A stretch of 64,000 bases of DNA from Janibacter cremeus (GTDB taxonomy: Bacteria > Actinomycetota > Actinomycetes > Actinomycetales > Dermatophilaceae). Made by a program: the position numbers and the translations under genes. Every line of letters begins with the position of its first letter. Positions within the stretch are counted from its first letter, which is position 1. This document shows positions 58,490 to 64,000 of the stretch, piece after piece. The stretch spans positions 2,108,001-2,172,000 of the forward strand of contig NZ_CP115184.1 of the NCBI RefSeq assembly GCF_029395675.1. The letters run 5' to 3'. Under the pieces are notes generated by a model that saw nothing but the letters and a program-made list of their open reading frames with translations, was not told the DNA's origin and did no database searches.

Positions 58490-58513
58490 TGGGGATGCGG
58501 CAGACTCCACTGT

Positions 58514-59359
58514 GTGATCGCTGCACTGTTGCTGCTCTGCGCGGCAGCACTCATCGCCGTCCCGCACGTGCTCGTGCGGGCCGAACGGCTGCGCCGCAGC
58601 CCGCGTGCGGCGCTCATCCTGTGGCAGGCCCTCTCGCTGTCCGCGGTGCTCTGCCTGCTCGGCGCGGGGCCGATCGCGTGGCTGCGGCCACGACCACTGC
58701 CCCCGGTGCCGGGTGGTGTCGTGACCGCCCTGGCCACCATCGCCTCCCTCGGCGTCCTCATCCACCTGCTCGTGCGCACCCACGACGTGGACCGTCGGAT
58801 CCGGACGGCGCGGGACGAGCACCGGCAGCTCGTCGACCTCGTCGGCCGCCACGAGGGCGAGCACACCCGGGTCCTGAAGTCCGAGCAGGTGGCCGCCTAC
58901 TGCGTCCCGGGCGCCCGCTCGCGACTGGTCATCACCGACGCGCTCACCGCCCTGCCCAGTGACCAGCTGGCCGCGGTCGTCGCCCACGAGGAGGCGCACC
59001 TGCGCGAGCGGCACGACCTGGTCCTCGAGTTCTTCACGGTGCTGCACACCGCGACGCCGCGCTTCATGCGCACGGACGCCGCGCTGACGGAGGTGGCCCT
59101 GCTCATCGAGATCATCGCCGACCGGGCCGCGTGGCAGGAGGTCGGCGAGGTCTCGCTCGCGCGGGCGATCCTCTCCCTCGCCGAGGCGGCGGGCGAGCAG
59201 GTCCCCACGGGCATCTCCGCCGGAGCCGGTGCGGCGGCGACGAGGATCCGCCTCCTCCTGAGCGACGAGCCGGCGCCGTGGCAGACCCTCGCCCTCTACC
59301 TCTTCTGCGTCGCCGCGCCGACGACCCCACCGGTGCTGTCGGTGCTCGTGGCCGGCTGA
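58514..59359 (+). CDS. M56 family (BlaR1-like) membrane metallopeptidase
   Basis: A 281-residue membrane protein. Helices lie near residues 1-20, 33-55, 66-86 and at the C-terminus. The zinc motif 'AHEEAHLRERHD' puts HExxH at 158-162, with 'EIIADRAAW' supplying the third ligand. There is no penicillin-binding sensor domain, so the signal must differ from that of classical BlaR1. It starts with GTG 58514, 24 bp after blaI, and is expected to cleave or antagonise that repressor. Confidence 0.9.
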   Translation: MIAALLLLCAAALIAVPHVLVRAERLRRSPRAALILWQALSLSAVLCLLGAGPIAWLRPRPLPPVPGGVVTALATIASLGVLIHLLVRTHDVDRRIRTARDEHRQLVDLVGRHEGEHTRVLKSEQVAAYCVPGARSRLVITDALTALPSDQLAAVVAHEEAHLRERHDLVLEFFTVLHTATPRFMRTDAALTEVALLIEIIADRAAWQEVGEVSLARAILSLAEAAGEQVPTGISAGAGAAATRIRLLLSDEPAPWQTLALYLFCVAAPTTPPVLSVLVAG

Positions 59360-59457
59360 TTCGCCGGGCAAGTGCCCATGGCCCGGGCAGGGTCGTCGGC
59401 CATACAGTGATCGGCAGGCACCCACGGGGGGATGTCATGAACCAGAGAGGATCCACC

Positions 59458-60186
59458 ATGCCCATCCACGGCACGCTGTTCCAGGAGTTCAAGGAGGAAG
59501 CGACCTCCGACCAGTTCTCGCTGCAGAACAAGAAGATGCTCAAGGTCCAGATGGGGCACGGCCCCGTCATGGCGAAGAGCGGCTCGATGGTCGCCTACCA
59601 GGGGGACGTCCGCTTCGCGAACAAGGGCTCGGGAGGCCTGGACAAGTTCATCAAGAAGGCCGTCACCGGCGAGGGCGTCGACATGATGACCTGCTCGGGG
59701 CAGGGCGAGCTCTTCCTCGCCGACTCGGCGAGCGAGATCCAGGTGATGTACCTCGAGAACGACATGATCTCGGTCAACGGCAACAACATCATGGCCTTCT
59801 CCGCGTCGATCGACTGGGACATCCACCGCATCCAGGCCCGCGGTGCGGCGATGACCGGCGGCCTGTACAACGTCACCCTCCGCGGCACCGGCTACGTGGC
59901 GATCACGACGAAGGGGGACCCGGTCGCCCTCGACGTCTCCGGTGCCCCGACCTTCGCCGATGCGCAGGTGGTCGTGATGTGGACGGCCGGCGTGCGGATG
60001 GACATCAAGGTCGACACGGGTGGCCTGAAGTCGATGATCCGCGGCGGCACCGGGGAGATGCTGCAGATGGCCTTCGGCGGCGAGGGCTACGTCCTCGTCC
60101 AGCCGGCGGAGTCGGTGGCCGACGGCGGGCACCAGCAGTCCTCGGGGAGCAGGGGCTCCGGCCTGAGCGACTTCCTCGGCGGCTGA
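59458..60186 (+). CDS. AIM24 / TIGR00266 family protein
   Basis: A 242-residue protein of the AIM24 (DUF124) family, which forms a double-stranded beta-helix trimer of unknown function. Typical are 'LKVQMGHGPVMAKSGSMVAY', 'GEGVDMMTCSGQGELFLAD' and 'YNVTLRGTGYVAITTKGDPV', with a Gly/Ser-rich tail. It has no signal peptide. ATG at 59458 has AGAGAGG 7 bases upstream and is preferred to ATG 59437. TACAGT near 59403 may be its -10. A 34-bp palindrome follows the gene. Confidence 0.88.
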   Translation: MPIHGTLFQEFKEEATSDQFSLQNKKMLKVQMGHGPVMAKSGSMVAYQGDVRFANKGSGGLDKFIKKAVTGEGVDMMTCSGQGELFLADSASEIQVMYLENDMISVNGNNIMAFSASIDWDIHRIQARGAAMTGGLYNVTLRGTGYVAITTKGDPVALDVSGAPTFADAQVVVMWTAGVRMDIKVDTGGLKSMIRGGTGEMLQMAFGGEGYVLVQPAESVADGGHQQSSGSRGSGLSDFLGG

Positions 60187-60211
60187 CCCACGCCGGCGAG
60201 GACTCCTCGTG

Positions 60212-60245
60212 CACGAACCCCGCTGCGCGCGCAGCGGGGTTCGTG
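60212..60245. terminator. 34-bp perfect palindrome, terminator of the AIM24-like gene
   Basis: CACGAACCCCGCTGC at 60212-60226 pairs perfectly with GCAGCGGGGTTCGTG at 60231-60245, and the GCGC between them is itself self-complementary. It lies 25 bp after the stop codon. Part of the right arm (GCGGGGTTCG) is repeated at 60254-60263. Confidence 0.8.
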
Positions 60246-60308
60246 GTCGTTGAGCGGGGTTCGCGGACGGTGAGCAGCCCTCCGTGACACGGCTCCCGAC
60301 CACCCGCG

Positions 60309-60339
60309 TAGTATCTCTTACATCTTGTCGTACTAAGAG
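60309..60339 (+). promoter_or_regulatory. cydA promoter with BlaI-type operator
   Basis: TAGTAT at 60309-60314 is a plausible -10, with GTGACA at 60284-60289 as -35 (19 bp apart, long). Immediately downstream is the dyad TACATCTTGTCGTA (60319-60332), flanked symmetrically by CTTA and TAAG. It differs in one base from the dyad in the blaI promoter. A bound repressor would block initiation. Confidence 0.65.
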
Positions 60340-60354
60340 CCGTAGGAGATGCCG

Positions 60355-61788
60355 ATGGACGTGCTCGAACTAGCTCGGTGGCAGTTCGCGATCACCACCG
60401 TCTACCACTTCTTCTTCGTGCCGGTCACCATCGGACTGTCCGCGATCGTCGCCTGGTACCACTCGCGGTGGATCCGCACCCGCAACGAGGAGCACCTGCG
60501 GATGGCGAAGTTCCTCGGCAAGCTCTTCACGATCAACTTCGCCCTGGGACTCGTCACCGGCATCGTCCAGGAGTTCCAGTTCGGCATGAACTGGTCGACC
60601 TACAGCCGCTTCGTCGGCGACATCTTCGGCGCCCCGCTCGCCCTGGAGGCGCTGCTCGCCTTCTTCCTCGAGTCGACCTTCCTGGGCCTGTGGATCTTCG
60701 GCTGGGGCCGGATCCCCGAGCGGCTGCACGCGGCGACGATGTGGATCGTGCACATCGGCACCGTCCTGTCGGCCTACTTCATCCTCGCGGCCAACTCCTT
60801 CATGCAGAACCCCGTCGGCTACCGGATCAACCCGGACACCGGCCGTGCCGAGATGGCCGACTTCCTCGCGATGCTGACCAGCCCCGTGCAGCTCGTCGCC
60901 TTCCCCCACGTGATCACCGCCTGCTACATGGTCGGCGGCGCCCTCGTCATGGGCGTCGGCGTGCACAAGCTCCGTCAGGCGAAGGGGGGCGCGCTCGCCG
61001 ATCGCAGGATGTACCGCCACGCGGCCCGGCTCGGCGCGGTCGTCACCCTCGTCGCCGGCCTCGGCGTCACCATCAGCGGTGACGTGCAGGGCAAGGTCAT
61101 GACCGAGGTGCAGCCGATGAAGATGGCGGCCGCGGAGGCCCTGTACGAGACCCCTCCGGAGGGTGAGTGCGCCCCCTTCTCCGTGCTGACCGTCGCCGGC
61201 CTCGGCGGGGAGGACCCGACGCACGTTCTCGAGATCCCCTGCCTGCTGTCCTACCTCGGCACCGGCAGCTGGGACGGCCAGGTGCAGGGCATGGTCGAGC
61301 TGGAGAACGAGTACCGCGCCTCCTTCGGCGACAGCGAGCTGACCCGGGCCGACACCTACATCCCCCCGATCGCGATGACCTACTGGAACTTCCGCCTGAT
61401 GATGGGCGCCGGCTTCTTCGCCATGGCCGTCGGCGCGTGGGTGCTGTGGGCCACCCGCAAGGACCGGGCCCCGATGCAGCGCTGGGTGGGGCCGCTCATG
61501 GTCCTCGCGCCGATCGCGACCATCCTCGGCCACAGCTTCGGCTGGATCTTCACCGAGATCGGGCGCCAGCCGTGGGTCGTCTTCGGCGAGATGGCCACCC
61601 ACACCGCGGTCTCCCCGTCCGTCGGGTCCACCGACGTGTGGATCTCGATGGGGGTCTTCACCCTGCTCTACGGGGCACTGGCCGTCGTCGAGGTCCGCCT
61701 CCTGCTCGAGTACATCCGCCGCGGCGCCGAGCCCTTCGAGGAACCCCGCCTCGTCACGGACGACGAGCCGCTCGCCTTCACCTACTGA
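60355..61788 (+). CDS. cydA: Cytochrome bd ubiquinol/menaquinol oxidase subunit I
   Basis: Membrane subunit of the bd-type terminal oxidase (477 residues), which oxidises quinol and reduces oxygen at high affinity. His18 ('TTVYHFFFVPVTIG') is the heme b595 ligand, 'FPHVITACYMVGG' holds the b558 His and 'TYWNFRLMMGAG' the b558 Met. The quinol-binding loop contains 'GDVQGKVMTEVQPMKMAAAE', and the loop is short, as in actinobacteria. The second ATG (60355) is chosen because TAGGAG lies 6 bases upstream; ATG 60349 sits on that site. cydB follows after 15 bp and cydD overlaps cydB. Confidence 0.96.
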   Translation: MDVLELARWQFAITTVYHFFFVPVTIGLSAIVAWYHSRWIRTRNEEHLRMAKFLGKLFTINFALGLVTGIVQEFQFGMNWSTYSRFVGDIFGAPLALEALLAFFLESTFLGLWIFGWGRIPERLHAATMWIVHIGTVLSAYFILAANSFMQNPVGYRINPDTGRAEMADFLAMLTSPVQLVAFPHVITACYMVGGALVMGVGVHKLRQAKGGALADRRMYRHAARLGAVVTLVAGLGVTISGDVQGKVMTEVQPMKMAAAEALYETPPEGECAPFSVLTVAGLGGEDPTHVLEIPCLLSYLGTGSWDGQVQGMVELENEYRASFGDSELTRADTYIPPIAMTYWNFRLMMGAGFFAMAVGAWVLWATRKDRAPMQRWVGPLMVLAPIATILGHSFGWIFTEIGRQPWVVFGEMATHTAVSPSVGSTDVWISMGVFTLLYGALAVVEVRLLLEYIRRGAEPFEEPRLVTDDEPLAFTY

Positions 61789-61803
61789 TCCAGGAGTCTC
61801 GCC

Positions 61804-62898
61804 ATGGACCTCGTCCTCATCTGGTTCGTCCTCATCGCCGTCCTGTGGACCGGCTACCTCGTGCTCGAGGGCTTCGACTTCGGTGTCGGCATGCTGCTGC
61901 CCCTCCTCGCACGTGACCGGGGCCCCGGGTCCGCACCCGCGGTCCCCGGCCAGCGGTCCACGAGCAGCGAGGACCGCCGCCGCACCCTGCTGACCACGAT
62001 CGGCCCCCACTGGGACGGCAACGAGGTCTGGCTGCTCACCGCGGGCGGGGCGACCTTCGCCGCCTTCCCGCACTGGTACGCGACGATGTTCTCGGGGATG
62101 TACCTGCCGCTGCTGCTCCTGCTCGTGACGCTCATCCTGCGCAACATGGGGCTGGAGTACCGGCACAAGCGCACCGATGCCGCGTGGGTGCGCCGATGGG
62201 ACGTGGCGATCGTCGGCGGGTCGGTCATCGCCCCCTTCGTCGTCGGCGTGGCGCTGACCAACCTCGTCGTCGGGATGCCGATGAGCGAGCACCTCTCCGG
62301 CACAACGGCGTACACCGAGTTCTCCGGGTCGGTCCTCGACCTCTTCACCCCGGTCACGCTGCTCGGTGGGCTCGCCCTGACCGCGCTGTGCCTGACCCAC
62401 GGCGCCCACTTCGTCGCGCTGAAGACCAGCGGTCCGCTGCGGCAGGAGTCGCGCACCCTCGCCAGGCTCGCGGGGGCCGTGGCGGCCGCGCTCTCGGTCG
62501 TGCTGCTCCTCGTCCTCGGCGCCGACCGCGGCACCGTGGCCTCGTGGGTGGCCGCGGGCGTCGCCGTCGTCGCGCTCGTCGTGGCGATCGCGGCCAACAC
62601 GAAGGGGGCGGAGCGCCTCGCCTTCGTCGGCTCCTCCACGACGATCGCGATGGTCGTCGTCGGGTACTTCCTCATGCTCTCGCCCAATGCCATCAACGGT
62701 CGCGACGCCGGCCCGGCGCTCACGCTCGAGGCGGCGGCAAGCTCGTCGATGACGCTGACGATCATGACCTGGGCGGCGCTGGTCTTCACGCCGATCATGC
62801 TCGGGTACACCGTCTGGAGCTATTGGATCTTCCGGCGTCGGCTCTCGGTCGACCACATGGCCCGCCCGGACACCCGCACGGAGGAGATGGTGGGGTGA
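61804..62898 (+). CDS. cydB: Cytochrome bd oxidase subunit II
   Basis: A 364-residue membrane partner of CydA with eight or nine helices. 'VLWTGYLVLEGFDFGVGMLL' at the N-terminus and 'IGPHWDGNEVWLLTAGGATF' are the family signatures, and 'FPHWYATMFSGMYLPLLLLL' follows. CCAGGAG precedes the ATG. Its TGA overlaps the GTG of cydD (62895-62898), so all three are one operon, presumably under the dyad-containing promoter before cydA. Confidence 0.95.
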   Translation: MDLVLIWFVLIAVLWTGYLVLEGFDFGVGMLLPLLARDRGPGSAPAVPGQRSTSSEDRRRTLLTTIGPHWDGNEVWLLTAGGATFAAFPHWYATMFSGMYLPLLLLLVTLILRNMGLEYRHKRTDAAWVRRWDVAIVGGSVIAPFVVGVALTNLVVGMPMSEHLSGTTAYTEFSGSVLDLFTPVTLLGGLALTALCLTHGAHFVALKTSGPLRQESRTLARLAGAVAAALSVVLLLVLGADRGTVASWVAAGVAVVALVVAIAANTKGAERLAFVGSSTTIAMVVVGYFLMLSPNAINGRDAGPALTLEAAASSSMTLTIMTWAALVFTPIMLGYTVWSYWIFRRRLSVDHMARPDTRTEEMVG

Positions 62899-64000
62899 GG
62901 CCCTTCGACCCCCGGGTCCTCCGCGTCGCACCGGCCACCCGCGCACCGATCGCAGCGCTGGGTGCCATCGGCGTCGCCCAGGGTGTGGCGACGATCGCCA
63001 CGGCGTTCGCCCTCGCGCACCTGGTGGTGGCGGTCGTCCGTGGCGAGCCGCTCGTGGGGCCGCTCGTGTGGACCGGGGGGCTCTTCGCGGTCCGTGCCGT
63101 GCTCGGGGCGCTGTCGGAGCGGATCGCCGCTGCTGCAGGGGCGCTCGTCGCCACGCAGCTGCGCGACCAGCTCCTCGACGCGTGGTCGCGGCGCACGGTC
63201 GAGGAGCGGCCACCCCGTGATCGGGCGCTGACCCTGGCGACGCAGGGCACGAGCGCCGTCGAGCCCTACATCGCGAAGTACCTGCCGGCACTCATCGCGG
63301 CCGCGGTCGTGCCGGCACTCGCCATCGGCTGCCTGCTGCTCGTCGACTGGCCGAGCGCCGTGGTGGTCATCCTCACCGTGCCGCTGCTGCCGCTCTTCGC
63401 CGCGCTCATCGGGGCGACGACGCAGGAGGACACCGACCGCAGGTGGCACGCGCTGAGCGACCTCTCCGGGCACTTCCTCGACGTGATGCGCGGCCTGCCC
63501 ACCCTCGTCAGCTACGGCCGGGCGACGCGTCAGGTCACGACGATCAGCGCCGTCAGCCAGCGGCACCGGCGGGCGACGATGCGCACGCTGCGGCTGGCCT
63601 TCCTCTCCGCGGCCGCGCTGGAGCTGCTCGCGACGATCTCGGTGGCGATCGTGGCCGTCGTCGTCGGGCTGCGCCTGACCACCGGCTCGATGGAGCTGCT
63701 CGTCGCGCTGACCGCGATCCTCCTTGCGCCGGAGGCGTTCTGGCCGATCCGGCGGGTGGGTACCGAGTTCCACTCCGCCGCGGACGGATCGGCGGCCCTG
63801 TCGACGATCCTCGCCGAGCTCGAGGCGGGCGAAGGGAGGCCACACCTCCCTGCGGACACGCGGGTTGGTGCGCACGACCATGGGGAGGTGCGGCTGGTCG
63901 GGGTCGGATACGCCCACCCCGGCGCCGGGCGCCGGGTGCTCGGCGACGTCGACCTCACCGCCACCGGACCCGGTCTGACCGTGGTCACCGGGCCGTCCGG
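62895..64000 (+). CDS. cydD: ABC transporter CydD, N-terminal part (runs off window)
   Basis: Permease-ATPase half of the CydDC exporter, which moves thiols (glutathione/cysteine) and is needed for bd oxidase assembly. The visible 368 residues hold six helices of the exporter fold ('TLATQGTSAVEPYIAKYLPA', 'GHFLDVMRGLPTLVSYGRA') and the start of the ATPase domain, cut off just inside Walker A ('TVVTGPSG'). In some actinobacteria CydD and CydC are one fused protein, which cannot be decided here. It starts at GTG 62895, overlapping cydB. Confidence 0.93.
   Translation, partial: MRPFDPRVLRVAPATRAPIAALGAIGVAQGVATIATAFALAHLVVAVVRGEPLVGPLVWTGGLFAVRAVLGALSERIAAAAGALVATQLRDQLLDAWSRRTVEERPPRDRALTLATQGTSAVEPYIAKYLPALIAAAVVPALAIGCLLLVDWPSAVVVILTVPLLPLFAALIGATTQEDTDRRWHALSDLSGHFLDVMRGLPTLVSYGRATRQVTTISAVSQRHRRATMRTLRLAFLSAAALELLATISVAIVAVVVGLRLTTGSMELLVALTAILLAPEAFWPIRRVGTEFHSAADGSAALSTILAELEAGEGRPHLPADTRVGAHDHGEVRLVGVGYAHPGAGRRVLGDVDLTATGPGLTVVTGPS

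Noticed and set aside
58094..59359. Beta-lactam resistance regulatory system (blaI-blaR1)
   Set aside because: The M56 protein lacks the penicillin-binding sensor domain and no beta-lactamase gene is present. The shared dyad points to cydA instead.
60370..63291. A 973-codon open frame on the minus strand opposite cydA-cydB
   Set aside because: Its translation is low-complexity Arg/Gly/Glu/Asp-rich with no family motifs. It is a shadow of the strongly GC3-biased cyd genes, which carry clear heme-ligand motifs.

Overview
The window is a stretch of high-GC chromosome from an actinomycete. By eye the GC is about two thirds. Many starts are GTG or TTG. Several genes have a -10-like hexamer only 5-7 bases before the start codon, which suggests leaderless transcripts. 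The gene content (a 600-residue-class acyl-CoA dehydrogenase, an E1/E1/E2 2-oxoacid dehydrogenase operon, cydABD, a BlaI/M56 pair) suits Micrococcales. An Intrasporangiaceae-like host is my inference and was not tested by any search.

Layout. 1-0.8 kb: the end of a drug-efflux MFS gene. 0.95-8.8 kb: a leftward gene run (flavin amine-oxidase-like protein, DUF1365, cyclopropane-fatty-acid-synthase-like methyltransferase, SDR, CPBP protease, SDR-TspO fusion). It is divergent from an SRPBCC gene followed by a MerR/B12-binding regulator that carries the CarH/LitR photoreceptor residues. This looks like a light- or singlet-oxygen-responsive membrane lipid module. 9-11.5 kb: an AsnB-like protein converging on a sulfotransferase. 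11.7-21.7 kb: a giant membrane patatin-like lipase, tRNA-Gly(CCC), an acyl-CoA dehydrogenase, a beta-helix lipoprotein, a small membrane protein, a CopD-CtaG fusion and a MarR regulator.

21.8-49.3 kb: a mosaic surface-polysaccharide locus. It holds five glycosyltransferases, a pyruvyl transferase, two chain-length (Wzz-like) proteins, a Wzy/O-antigen-ligase-like polymerase, an exporter-type ABC protein that could stand in for a flippase, and a hexapeptide acetyltransferase. It also holds a methyltransferase, two Gfo/Idh/MocA oxidoreductases, a decayed and an intact AsnB, a NadE-like PP-loop enzyme and a phosphotransferase. A dedicated acyl-activation set (AMP ligase, ACP, AcpS, plus a Ser-less ACP-like protein) sits beside two paralogous SGNH-like proteins. 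The most unusual reading is that this locus adds an ACP-borne acyl or amide group to a polymer. Its right edge abuts the 3' end of the E2 gene. Two partial copies of that E2 tail lie at 45.3 and 48.1 kb in the same orientation and look like scars of successive cassette additions.

49.3-64 kb: housekeeping genes. These are the branched-chain/pyruvate dehydrogenase operon (E1 alpha, E1 beta, E2), a histidinol-phosphate-type aminotransferase, a phage-holin-like membrane protein, a solute-binding/vWA protein, an MFS transporter, BlaI and an M56 peptidase, an AIM24-like protein and cydA-cydB-cydD (the last cut by the window end). A BlaI-type dyad lies both before blaI and in the cydA promoter, so the repressor may control the bd oxidase.
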